Assembly: GCA_035566015.1 (NCBI GenBank)
Contig: DATMRS010000022.1
Location: forward strand, 186,001 to 250,000
Reading direction: 5' to 3'
Origin: DATMRS01 sp035566015
GTDB lineage: Bacteria; Pseudomonadota; Alphaproteobacteria; Sphingomonadales; Sphingomonadaceae
Length of the DNA stretch: 64,000 nt
Under the pieces are notes generated by a model that was not told the DNA's origin, did not search any database, and worked only from the letters and a program-made list of their open reading frames with translations. The position numbers and the translations under genes were made by a program. Shown here in pieces: positions 24,169 through 31,992 of this stretch; positions within the stretch are counted from its first letter, which is position 1, and each line of letters begins with the position of its first letter.

Positions 24169-26226
24169 GTGACGAATGCGGCGCAGCCGATCTTCCTGCT
24201 GTCCTTCCGCCACCGCGACGAGTTGGCGGCGATGGCGGAGCGCGGCGGATGGCAGGCGATCGCCGCGCGTCGGGCCGAAGGAGCCGAATGGCGCTTCGTC
24301 GCGAGCGGCGCCCCCGTCGCAGTGATCGACGCCCGCGGCGCGTTCGAGGCAGGGCTGGCCGTCACGCGCCTGCTGGCCGAGCCGGCGGAGGCGAATGCGG
24401 CGGCCTTGGTGGTACTCGTCTCGCGCAAGGACGTGGCGAGGCTGGACCAATTGTTCGCGGCCGGGGCGAGCCATTATCTCGCCAGCCCCTTCAGCGAGGC
24501 CGAATTCGTGCAGACGCTTCGCTTTGCCGCGCGCTATGCCGAGCGGATGGCGGGCGGCCGCCGCGCGGCGACGGGCCGGGCGGCGCTGCTGGCGGCGGAG
24601 GCGGCGACGTGGCACTGGCTGCCCGGCACCACCACAGCGGCGCTGAGCCCGGTGCTCGCCCGCCGGCTGGGGATCGAGACGGGCGTGGACGGATCGGTGC
24701 CGCTCCGCCGCCTGCTCGTTGCCCTCGGGCGCGACGCGCGCCGTCTCGCGCGCGATGCCGTGGTGCGATCGCTGGAGGGTGCGCGGCCGACGGCTTTCGC
24801 CCACGGGGTCGATGGCGCGCGCGTTGCCCATCATATTCATACCGGTTCCGACGGAGCGGTGATCGGCCGCGTTGAGGAACTGGAGCAGGCGAGACGTGCC
24901 GAAGATCGTGGCAGCCGCGATTCGCTTACCGGGCTGGACGATGGCCCGGCCGTACGGCGCTGGATCGAGCGTTGTCTGCGCGGCAGCGGCGAAGCGGGCA
25001 CCAGCTCGCGCTGTATCCTTATCCTGCTCTCGGTCAGCCGGTTCGACGCAATCAACGCCGCTTTCGGCAAGGCGACGGGCGATGCGGTGCTGCAGGCAGT
25101 CGCCCGGCGGATCGAGAGGGTGGCGAGTGCGACCCGGCCGCGCGACCGATCGATCGCGCGGATCGCCGGGGCCGAGTTCGCGATCGCGCTGGCGGCGCCC
25201 GCGACGATCGAGGAGGGCGATATGATCGCAACCCGGCTGGTCGAGGCGGTGGGCCGACCGTTCGTCGCCGATCACCGCATGGTCAATCTCTCCTGCCGCG
25301 TGGGCGTGGCGCTCGCCGGGGAGGGGGAGACGGATTCGGCCGCCTTGCTGCGTCGGGCCAGCGCCGCGCTGGCGGAAGCCAAGGGCGGGGAAGCGGGCGC
25401 GGTCCGCATCCTCGATGTCGGGGGCGAGGCGGAAAGCGCACGCGAGGACCGGCTGGAGATCGATCTCCGCGTGGCGCTGGATCGTGACGAGATCGAATTG
25501 CTGTTCCAGCCGCAGGTGTCGGTCACGACCGGCGCGATCGTCGGGGTGGAGGCGCTGGCCCGCTGGCGGCATCCGCAATTGGGCGAGCTGGGTGCGGCGA
25601 CGCTGTTCGCGGTGGCGGAACGATCGGACTATCTGGTCCAGCTTTCGGACCATGTGCAGCATAAGGCGGTGCAGATCGCCGCTGCCTGGCCTGATGCGCT
25701 GGCGCACCTTCGGCTCGCGGTGAACGTGACGGCGCAGGATATCGCCCAGCCGGGCTTCGCTGCGCGCTTTCTGGAGATGGTCGACGCCAGCGGCTTCGCC
25801 CGGTCGCGGCTGACGGTGGAAGTGACCGAAAGCGGCCTGATCGAGGATCTGGCCGAGGCGGCGGCGTTGCTCGCGACATTGCGCGCCGCCGGGCTGCGCG
25901 CCGCAATCGACGATTTCGGCACGGGCTATTCGAGCCTTGTCTATCTGAAGGCCCTGCCGCTCGATTATCTCAAGATCGACAAGCGGCTGGCGCAGGACAT
26001 CGAGGGTTCGGCGCGCGATCGCGTTGTGGTGCGCGGTGTGATTGACATGGCTCGCGCGCTCGGCCTTGCGGTGGTGGCCGAAGGCGTGGAGACCGAGGCG
26101 CAACTCGCGCTGCTCGCCGCCGAGGGCTGCAACTATTATCAGGGCTTCCTCTGCGCGCCGCCGATTGCTGTCGAGGAGCTTGCCCGCCGGGTATCGGAGG
26201 GGCGGCGGGTGCGTGCGGGCGTTTGA
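24169..26226 (+). CDS. c-di-GMP phosphodiesterase, degenerate GGDEF plus EAL
   Basis: The protein has an N-terminal receiver-like region (about 5-125), a linker, a GGDEF domain and a C-terminal EAL domain. The GGDEF site reads AGAEF (about residue 332), so cyclase activity is not expected. The EAL site is complete: EAL in GVEALARW (about 460), NVTAQD, VEVTES, IDDFGTGYSS, LKIDKRL and VAEGVETEAQ. It should degrade c-di-GMP, with the dead GGDEF possibly binding GTP as a regulator. The frame is open from 24067, but the first 34 codons look non-coding; GTG 24169 is my chosen start and gives 685 residues. A PilZ protein is encoded at 37899. Confidence 0.88.
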   Translation: MTNAAQPIFLLSFRHRDELAAMAERGGWQAIAARRAEGAEWRFVASGAPVAVIDARGAFEAGLAVTRLLAEPAEANAAALVVLVSRKDVARLDQLFAAGASHYLASPFSEAEFVQTLRFAARYAERMAGGRRAATGRAALLAAEAATWHWLPGTTTAALSPVLARRLGIETGVDGSVPLRRLLVALGRDARRLARDAVVRSLEGARPTAFAHGVDGARVAHHIHTGSDGAVIGRVEELEQARRAEDRGSRDSLTGLDDGPAVRRWIERCLRGSGEAGTSSRCILILLSVSRFDAINAAFGKATGDAVLQAVARRIERVASATRPRDRSIARIAGAEFAIALAAPATIEEGDMIATRLVEAVGRPFVADHRMVNLSCRVGVALAGEGETDSAALLRRASAALAEAKGGEAGAVRILDVGGEAESAREDRLEIDLRVALDRDEIELLFQPQVSVTTGAIVGVEALARWRHPQLGELGAATLFAVAERSDYLVQLSDHVQHKAVQIAAAWPDALAHLRLAVNVTAQDIAQPGFAARFLEMVDASGFARSRLTVEVTESGLIEDLAEAAALLATLRAAGLRAAIDDFGTGYSSLVYLKALPLDYLKIDKRLAQDIEGSARDRVVVRGVIDMARALGLAVVAEGVETEAQLALLAAEGCNYYQGFLCAPPIAVEELARRVSEGRRVRAGV

Positions 26227-26236
26227 AGGCGGCGCT

Positions 26237-26659
26237 TCAGCCGGCCGGTACGAGCAGCAGGGCGATCGGCTCGCCCGCGAAGGAGAGGGTAAACGGCTCG
26301 GCCGTCCGCCAGATCACTTTGCCCGTGCCGTCGGCAATGTCGGCCTTCAGCGCATAGTGACGGCCGGCGACGATGCGGGCGGGATCATAATCGAGCGTGA
26401 AGGCCAGCGGCACCTGCCGTCCCTGGCTTGCGACGCGGGCGATCGCGATCTGCCCGTCATTTCCCTTTTCGACGAGGCGGATCGTCGCCACCGCATCGGG
26501 CGGCAGGGCGATACGCTGGCGATAGGTGAGCGTGCCCGACAACTGCTCGAAGCTGCTATTCTCCGCCCGGCTCGGCGCGGTGCTGAACGGCACGCGTATC
26601 TGGCAGGCGGTGAGCGCGAGCATTGCCGTCAAGGCGGCGACGATCGTCCGGCGATCCAT
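26237..26659 (-). CDS. YbaY-family lipoprotein
   Basis: A 140-residue protein with a lipoprotein signal: MDRRTIVAALTAMLALTAC, with the lipobox LTAC and Cys19 as the acylation site. The body matches the YbaY/YscW immunoglobulin-like fold (GTLTYRQRIALPPDAVATIRLVE; FTLDYDPARI). The family is small and of unclear role, with YscW acting as a pilotin in type III secretion. It lies 15 bases after dcd on the same strand, so it is likely co-transcribed. Confidence 0.85.
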   Translation of the reverse strand: MDRRTIVAALTAMLALTACQIRVPFSTAPSRAENSSFEQLSGTLTYRQRIALPPDAVATIRLVEKGNDGQIAIARVASQGRQVPLAFTLDYDPARIVAGRHYALKADIADGTGKVIWRTAEPFTLSFAGEPIALLLVPAG

Positions 26660-26674
26660 TCAGGCGCTCCTTTC

Positions 26675-27229
26675 CTATAGCCGGGGCAGCGTCACCCCGC
26701 GCTGGCCCATATATTTGCCCGCGCGATCGGCGTAGCTCGTCTCACACGGTTCATTGCCTTCGAGGAAGAGGAACTGGCAGGCTCCCTCATTGGCGTACAC
26801 CTTCGCGGGCAGCGGCGTCGTGTTCGAAAATTCCAGCGTCACATGCCCCTCCCAGCCGGGTTCGAGCGGGGTGACGTTCACGATGATGCCACAGCGCGCA
26901 TAGGTCGATTTACCGAGGCAGATGACGAGTATGTCGCGCGGCACACGGAAATATTCGACAGTCCGGGCGAGCGCGAAACTGTTCGGCGGGATGATGCAGC
27001 AGTCGGTCTTGCGATCGACGAAGCTGTTCGCGGCGAAATCCTTTGGATCGACCGTCGCCGAATCGACGTTGGTGAAGATCTTGAAATCGTCCGCCACGCG
27101 CGCGTCATAGCCATAGGAGGAGAGGCCGTAGCTGATGCACCCGTCGCGGCGCTGCGCCTCGACGAACGGTTCGATCATCCCGTCGCGCTCGGCGCGCTCG
27201 CGTATCCATTTGTCCGACATGATCGACAT
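26675..27229 (-). CDS. dcd: dCTP deaminase
   Basis: A 184-residue trimeric dUTPase-fold enzyme. The signature STYARCGIIVNVTPLEPGWEG includes the active-site Arg and Glu, and EFSNTTPLP and YANEGACQFLF follow as in the family. It deaminates dCTP to dUTP for thymidylate synthesis. Two ATG codons (27229 and 27220) are possible starts; neither has a strong RBS, and the difference is three residues. Length is normal. Confidence 0.94.
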   Translation of the reverse strand: MSIMSDKWIRERAERDGMIEPFVEAQRRDGCISYGLSSYGYDARVADDFKIFTNVDSATVDPKDFAANSFVDRKTDCCIIPPNSFALARTVEYFRVPRDILVICLGKSTYARCGIIVNVTPLEPGWEGHVTLEFSNTTPLPAKVYANEGACQFLFLEGNEPCETSYADRAGKYMGQRGVTLPRL

Positions 27230-27279
27230 GGGTGGTCCGTTGCTCCCGTAATGGCGTGGGCGGCCTGTTCCTAACGGTG

Positions 27280-27762
27280 TCAGCCGCGAATGTGGAGGAC
27301 GCAGATAAGGGTGAAGAGCCGACGCGCCGTATCGAAATCGACGTCGATCTTGCCGCGCAGCCGCTCGACCAGCATCGCCGCAGCCTCGTTGTGGATCGCG
27401 CGCCGCGCCATGTCGATGGGCTCGATCTGTTGCGGCGTGGGCTGGCGGATCGCCTGGAAATAGCTGTCGCAGATCGCGAAATATTCGCGAATCGGCCGGC
27501 GAAAGCGGGTGAGGCCGAGGATCAGCGTTTCCAGCTTGCCGCCGTCCTCGCGCGCGATGTCGATCGCGAGGCGCCCCTCCTCGACGCGCAGGCGGATGCG
27601 ATAGGGGCCCTCATAGCCCTCCGGATAGCGGCGGTGAGGGCGGAAGTGATTGCCCTCCAGCAGATCGAAAATCGCGATGCGCCGTTCCTGTTCGACATCG
27701 GCATTGCGCCAGAGGATCGTCCTTTCGTCGAGATCGACGGCGATGATGCGCGGATCGGCCAT
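27280..27762 (-). CDS. UPF0262 family protein
   Basis: A 160-residue protein typical of the alphaproteobacterial UPF0262 family: RIIAVDLDERTILWRNADVEQERRIAIFDLL at the start and ARRAIHNEAAAMLVERL near the end (reported in parts, both characteristic). No motif suggests an activity and no function is known for the family. It is soluble, without signal peptide. It lies 51 bases upstream of dcd on the same strand. Confidence 0.88.
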   Translation of the reverse strand: MADPRIIAVDLDERTILWRNADVEQERRIAIFDLLEGNHFRPHRRYPEGYEGPYRIRLRVEEGRLAIDIAREDGGKLETLILGLTRFRRPIREYFAICDSYFQAIRQPTPQQIEPIDMARRAIHNEAAAMLVERLRGKIDVDFDTARRLFTLICVLHIRG

Positions 27763-27809
27763 GTCTGACCCGTGCTGTTATCGAAGGTCGGGAGGATAAG
27801 CAAAACATG

Positions 27810-27834
27810 CCCTCCCCCCGTGAAGGGGGGAGGG
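27810..27834. repeat. GC-rich palindrome at 3' end of emrA-like gene
   Basis: CCCTCCCCCC-gtgaa-GGGGGGAGGG is a perfect 10-bp inverted repeat, 14 bases past the emrA-like stop. It resembles the arms of the repeat at 14845-14944 and similar intergenic palindromes of sphingomonads. It has no T run, so it is more likely a repeat element or 3'-end stabiliser than an intrinsic terminator. Confidence 0.6.
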
Positions 27835-27847
27835 CCAGGGGGGGAGA

Positions 27848-28894
27848 TCAGGTGGCTACGCGCACCGTGACATGGGCGCTCCAGCCGGAAACGAGCGGGC
27901 GATCGGGCATTTCGTCAAGCTTGAGGCGGACCGGCACGCGTTGCGTGACCTTCACCCAGTTGCCCGTCGCATTCTGCGCGGGCAGGAGCGAGAATTCGGC
28001 GCCGGTCCCTGCGCCGATGCCCGTGACGTGGGCCTTGTACGTCTTGCCGGGCAGCGCATCGATCTTCACCTCGGCGGGCTGACCGATACGGATCCTGGAG
28101 AGTTGGGTTTCCTTGAAATTGGCGTCCACCCAATAGCCGCCCGTTCCAACGACGCTGACGTTGCTCAGCATCTGGACGGCGAGCGAGCCGGGCTGGAGCT
28201 TGTCGGTCTGTGCGACGATGCCGTCGATCGGCGCGCGCACTTCGGTCCGCTTGAGATCGAGCGCCGCCTGGTCGCGCGCCGCGATCGCCGCTTCCACCTG
28301 CGGATGCCCGCCTTGCGCCGAGGCGCCGAGCATCGCCCGCGCCGCTTCGGCATCGGCATCGGCGACCGCCCGCTTGGCCTGAGCGGAGGCGAGCGCCGCG
28401 CGCGCCGCGTCATAATTGGCGCGCGTAGTGAAGCCTCGGGCGAGAAGCTCCTTCTGTCGCTGGAAATTTTCCTGCGCCAGGGCGACGTCGGCGGCGGAAG
28501 AGCCGATATCCGCCGCGCGCGAGGAATAAGTGCCCTGCATCTGCGCGATTTCCAGCTTGGCCTGACCGACCGCCGCTTCCGCCTTCAGCAGCGCGATACG
28601 ATAGGGCTCGGGATCGATCCGATAGAGCAGGTCGCCCTTCTTCACCCGCTGGTTTTCGGTGACGTTCACCTCGAGGACGCGGCCGCCCACTTCGGGCGAG
28701 ATATCGACGACTGGCGCGCCGATCTGGGCATTGTCCGTGGAAACCGTCACCCCGCTCGTCAGCCACAGATAGAGGCCGATCGCGACGAGCAGCAACGGCA
28801 CCGACAGCATAATCGCCAGCCGGCGGCGCCGGGGTGGAGCGGCCGGCACGATATCGGCCATCTCCTCGGCCTCGGCGCGAGTCTTCTCGTTCAC
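27848..28894 (-). CDS. EmrA/HlyD-family membrane fusion protein
   Basis: The 348-residue protein has one N-terminal membrane segment (about 27-47), a biotinyl-lipoyl-like strand region (VSTDNAQIGAPVVDISPEVGGRV), a coiled-coil hairpin with alanine-rich heptads (about 105-205), and a C-terminal beta-barrel (PGKTYKAHVTGIGAGTG). EmrA proteins link an inner-membrane exporter to an outer-membrane channel. The start is GTG 28894, which overlaps the marR stop as GTGA and follows GAAGGAATG. No emrB-like transporter or TolC gene is adjacent, which is unusual for this family. The frame is open further upstream only as a shadow of marR. Confidence 0.9.
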   Translation of the reverse strand: MNEKTRAEAEEMADIVPAAPPRRRRLAIMLSVPLLLVAIGLYLWLTSGVTVSTDNAQIGAPVVDISPEVGGRVLEVNVTENQRVKKGDLLYRIDPEPYRIALLKAEAAVGQAKLEIAQMQGTYSSRAADIGSSAADVALAQENFQRQKELLARGFTTRANYDAARAALASAQAKRAVADADAEAARAMLGASAQGGHPQVEAAIAARDQAALDLKRTEVRAPIDGIVAQTDKLQPGSLAVQMLSNVSVVGTGGYWVDANFKETQLSRIRIGQPAEVKIDALPGKTYKAHVTGIGAGTGAEFSLLPAQNATGNWVKVTQRVPVRLKLDEMPDRPLVSGWSAHVTVRVAT

Positions 28895-29340
28895 GCGACA
28901 TTCCTTCGGCTGTCTTCGCGCAGGCCGTCGCGAATGCGCTTCAGACTGGCGGCAAGCTGCCGCGCTTCCTCCTCGCTGACGTGCGAGAGCGCCTCCCTCT
29001 CTATCGCCGCGCCGAGTTCGGTCAGCTTCTCGACGATCGCGAGTGAAGGGGGCAGGAGATGCAAGCGCCAGACGCGCCGATCGGTGGGATCGGCGCGCCG
29101 CTCGACAAGGCCGGCCTCGGCGAGGCGATCGACCATCCGGCAAGCGGTGATCCGCTCGACATCAATCCGCTCGGCAAGCTCCGCCTGCGTCAGCCCCGGC
29201 TCATGCGCGAGGTTGAGCAGCGCGCGCCATTGCGGGCGCGTCACACCCAGCGCGCGCGATTGGGCGTCGAACCGCAGCCGGATGAGCCGCGCGACATCGT
29301 GCATCAGGAAGCCGATCCGATCGTGCCGATTCGTATCCAT
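28891..29340 (-). CDS. MarR-family transcriptional regulator
   Basis: A 149-residue MarR winged-helix protein: LMHDVARLIRLRFDAQS helix, TQAELAERIDVERITACRMVD recognition region and the wing RRADPTDRRVWRLHL with the DxRxxR motif. The ATG at 29340 is used; the frame is open upstream to 29433, but those residues do not fit the family. Only a GATAATGTAAGC sequence precedes the ATG, so translation may be leaderless or weak. It probably represses itself and the emrA-like gene that overlaps its stop codon. Confidence 0.88.
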   Translation of the reverse strand: MDTNRHDRIGFLMHDVARLIRLRFDAQSRALGVTRPQWRALLNLAHEPGLTQAELAERIDVERITACRMVDRLAEAGLVERRADPTDRRVWRLHLLPPSLAIVEKLTELGAAIEREALSHVSEEEARQLAASLKRIRDGLREDSRRNVA

Positions 29341-29480
29341 GCTTACATTATCGGTGCTTATGGTCGCGATTGCAATAGCACGCTGCGCCGCAACATTGTT
29401 TATCCACAGGGGCTTGCCATGACTGGGGATCAATCCCGATTGGGAGTTGAGCCGGGGCGCATTGCGCGCGAAGGTGGGCC

Positions 29481-30989
29481 ATGGCCGAACCAGTCCGACT
29501 CATGGCCGCCTCCGCGAGCGAGGCGCCGACGCTGCCGTCCAACGCCGAGGCGGAGGCTGCGCTGCTTGGCGCGCTGATGATCGACAATCGCGTCGCCGAG
29601 GACGTGCAATTGAAATTGCGTGCCGAGCATTTCTTTGATCCCCTGCACGGCCGGATTTACGAGCAGATCATGAAGCTCGTCGAACGGAATATGGTTGCCA
29701 ATCCGGTGACGCTTCGGCCGCTGTTCGAAGCCGATGAGGCGATGCGCGAGAGGGGCGGGCCGGCCTATCTCGCGCAGTTGACCGGATCGGGCGCGGCGCT
29801 GATCGGCGCGCGCGATTTTGCCGCGCAAATCTATGACCTCGCCTTGCTGCGCGCGCTGATCGGCGTCGGGCGCGAGATGGTGGAGAAGGCGGTCGATACA
29901 TCCGACTCGGTCGATCCGAAGACGCAGATCGAGGAAGCCGAGGTCGCGCTCTACAAGGTGGCCGAGGAGGGGGGCGAGCAGGGCAGCGTCAAGAGCTTCG
30001 CGCAGGCGACGCGGCTCGCGGTCGAGCAGGCGGAGCGCGCACTCAATTCGGGCGGCCATCTTTCGGGCATCACCACCGGCCTCGAAAGCGTCAATGCGCG
30101 GATCGGCGGCCTGCACCGATCCGACCTGCTGATCCTCGCCGGGCGGCCGGGCATGGGCAAGACATCGCTGGCCACCAATATCGCCTTCAATGCCGCGCAA
30201 CGTCGGCTGCGCGACCGCGAGGACGGGATCGAGGATGCGAAATCTGTCGGCGCGGGCGTCGCCTTTTTCAGCCTCGAAATGTCGGCGGACCAGCTTGCGA
30301 CGCGTATCCTTTCGGAGCAGTCGGGCATCAGCTCCGAAAATCTGCGCATGGGCAAGATCAGCCAGCAGGATTTCCGGCAATTGGCCCGCGCCTCGGCCGA
30401 ACTGGCGAATCTGCCGCTCTATATCGACGATACGCCGGGCCTGACGATCGCCGCGCTCCGGACGCGCGCGCGCCGACTGAAGCGGCAGCGGGGAATCGAC
30501 CTTATCGTGGTCGATTATCTTCAGCTTCTGCAAGGCTCGGGGCGTTCGTCGGAGGCCAACCGCGTTCAGGAAATTTCCGAGATCAGTCGCGGCCTGAAAC
30601 AGCTTGCGAAGGAACTGAACCTTCCCGTTCTCGCGCTGTCGCAGCTCAGCCGTGCGGTCGAGCAGCGCGAGGATAAGAGGCCGCAGCTATCGGACCTGCG
30701 CGAATCGGGTTCGATCGAGCAGGACGCCGATATCGTCCTGTTCGTCTATCGCGAGGAATATTATGTCGCCTCGCGCGAGCCGAAGCGGCCGGCGGACGGC
30801 GACGACGCCAAGACGTTCGAAGCGCATGACCAATGGGCGCGCGACATGGAACGCGTCTTCGGCCTGTCCGAGCTGATCATCGCCAAGCAGCGCCATGGCG
30901 CGACCGGCAAGGTGAAGCTGAAGTTCGAGAGCAAAATCACCCGTTTCTCCGATTATGCCGACGAGGGATATCGGCCCGATCGGATGTAG
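29481..30989 (+). CDS. dnaB: replicative DNA helicase
   Basis: The 502-residue protein has an N-terminal DnaB domain (LPSNAEAEAALLGALMIDN near residue 19) and a C-terminal RecA-like ATPase with Walker A GRPGMGKTSLA (about 218-228), Walker B LIVVDYLQLL and the arginine-finger region ending KQRHGATGKVKLKFE. It unwinds DNA at the replication fork. No intein or insertion is present and the length is normal. It is divergent from the marR gene by about 140 bases. Confidence 0.97.
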   Translation: MAEPVRLMAASASEAPTLPSNAEAEAALLGALMIDNRVAEDVQLKLRAEHFFDPLHGRIYEQIMKLVERNMVANPVTLRPLFEADEAMRERGGPAYLAQLTGSGAALIGARDFAAQIYDLALLRALIGVGREMVEKAVDTSDSVDPKTQIEEAEVALYKVAEEGGEQGSVKSFAQATRLAVEQAERALNSGGHLSGITTGLESVNARIGGLHRSDLLILAGRPGMGKTSLATNIAFNAAQRRLRDREDGIEDAKSVGAGVAFFSLEMSADQLATRILSEQSGISSENLRMGKISQQDFRQLARASAELANLPLYIDDTPGLTIAALRTRARRLKRQRGIDLIVVDYLQLLQGSGRSSEANRVQEISEISRGLKQLAKELNLPVLALSQLSRAVEQREDKRPQLSDLRESGSIEQDADIVLFVYREEYYVASREPKRPADGDDAKTFEAHDQWARDMERVFGLSELIIAKQRHGATGKVKLKFESKITRFSDYADEGYRPDRM

Positions 30990-31093
30990 CTCGCACGCGA
31001 GGCGATCGGGGTGTCGGAAGGATTTACAGTTCGCGCAGGCCCCGAACCGGCGTTAACCACCGTCCGCCTAGGTCTTTGGTCAAATTAGAAAAT

Positions 31094-31108
31094 TGGCAAG
31101 CCTCTTGC
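31094..31108 (+). promoter_or_regulatory. near-consensus sigma-54 (-24/-12) promoter
   Basis: TGGCAA-GCCTC-TTGC matches the sigma-54 pattern TGGCAC-N5-TTGC with only one mismatch and the required GG-N10-GC spacing. The predicted start is near 31120, leaving a 25-base leader with a TTGGGGGT RBS before the ATG at 31145. Thus the spacing to the downstream PEP-CTERM gene is right. Sigma-54 promoters need an enhancer-binding activator, which is not in the window. Confidence 0.7.
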
Positions 31109-31144
31109 GACGTGCTCCCCGAAACAACTCATTGGGGGTTTATC

Positions 31145-31927
31145 ATGCGTAAGTGGATGGGAACGGTTATCGGCGCGGCGATGATGCTGGGGGCGGCGCC
31201 GGCGATGGCGACGACGATGACGCTCGATCTTACCGGCAATTCGTCGACGTCGGGCAGCTCGGGCAACACGCGGACCTTCCACGCGACGGTCGGCGGACAG
31301 ACGGTCAATGTGCAGGCGACGGCATGGACGATGTCGCGGGACTGGTTCGGCAATTATTCGATCCAGTCGGCCTATCTGGGCGACTATGACAAGGGCCTGG
31401 GCGTCACCACGAACGACGGCTGGTGGTTCGGGGGCGGCAGCGACGATCATACGAACGGCCACACGATCGACAACAAGGACAGCTACGATTTCGTCGTGCT
31501 GCAATTCGATCAGCTCGTTCAGATCGATCAGGCGACGCTGACCGCGTTCAAGATCGGTTCCAGCACTGACCTCGACATCAGCACCGGCATCGGCACGACC
31601 GGCGTGAACTGGAACAGCATCCTCGGCACCAGCGATATTTCGACGCTGCTCGGCACGCGCACCGACATCGATCGGAACAGCAGCACGAGCAACGGCCACA
31701 CCTATACCGTCGACATCAACCCCTCGGACATTCAGGGTAATCTGCTGTTCGTCGGCGCGAGCTTCGACAGCAGCGATCGCGATGACGGTTTCAAGCTGGG
31801 TGGCCTCACCCTCTCGACTGTCGGCGCCGTGCCTGAGCCGGCAACCTGGGCGATGATGATCGCCGGCTTCGGCCTCGTCGGCGCGGCGATGCGCCGCCGT
31901 CCGACGATCGCCCACGTCGCAGCCTGA
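31145..31927 (+). CDS. PEPxxWA-CTERM sorting domain surface protein
   Basis: A 260-residue secreted protein with a signal peptide (about 1-22, ending AMA), a Ser/Thr/Asp/Gly-rich low-complexity beta-strand body (about 23-230) and a C-terminal sorting signal VPEPATWAMMIAGFGLVGAA followed by MRRR. This is the PEPxxWA form handled by exosortases, usually in bacteria that make extracellular polysaccharide. The mature protein is expected to be exported and processed at the PEP site. Neither exosortase nor polysaccharide genes are in the window, so it is a dispersed member of that regulon. The ATG follows a sigma-54 promoter. Confidence 0.92.
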   Translation: MRKWMGTVIGAAMMLGAAPAMATTMTLDLTGNSSTSGSSGNTRTFHATVGGQTVNVQATAWTMSRDWFGNYSIQSAYLGDYDKGLGVTTNDGWWFGGGSDDHTNGHTIDNKDSYDFVVLQFDQLVQIDQATLTAFKIGSSTDLDISTGIGTTGVNWNSILGTSDISTLLGTRTDIDRNSSTSNGHTYTVDINPSDIQGNLLFVGASFDSSDRDDGFKLGGLTLSTVGAVPEPATWAMMIAGFGLVGAAMRRRPTIAHVAA

Positions 31928-31950
31928 TTTTACGAGGCAAAGAGCGGGGA

Positions 31951-31992
31951 AGGGCGGCGTGTCCGGTTCGCAAGACCGGCGCGCCGCCCTTT
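31951..31992. terminator. hairpin between PEP-CTERM gene and mfd
   Basis: AGGGCGGCG (31951-31959) pairs with CGCCGCCCT (31982-31990), with inner CCGGT/ACCGG pairing; a short T run follows on the plus strand. It lies between the 3' ends of the PEP-CTERM gene and the convergent mfd gene, and would end plus-strand transcription. The T run is short, so efficiency is uncertain. Confidence 0.7.

Noticed and set aside
27810..27834. Intrinsic terminator for emrA
   Set aside because: A perfect stem but without a T run on either strand; listed as a repeat instead.
30833..31144. N-terminal extension of the PEP-CTERM protein
   Set aside because: It is a shadow frame of dnaB and would hide the signal peptide; ATG 31145 fits signal peptide, RBS and promoter.
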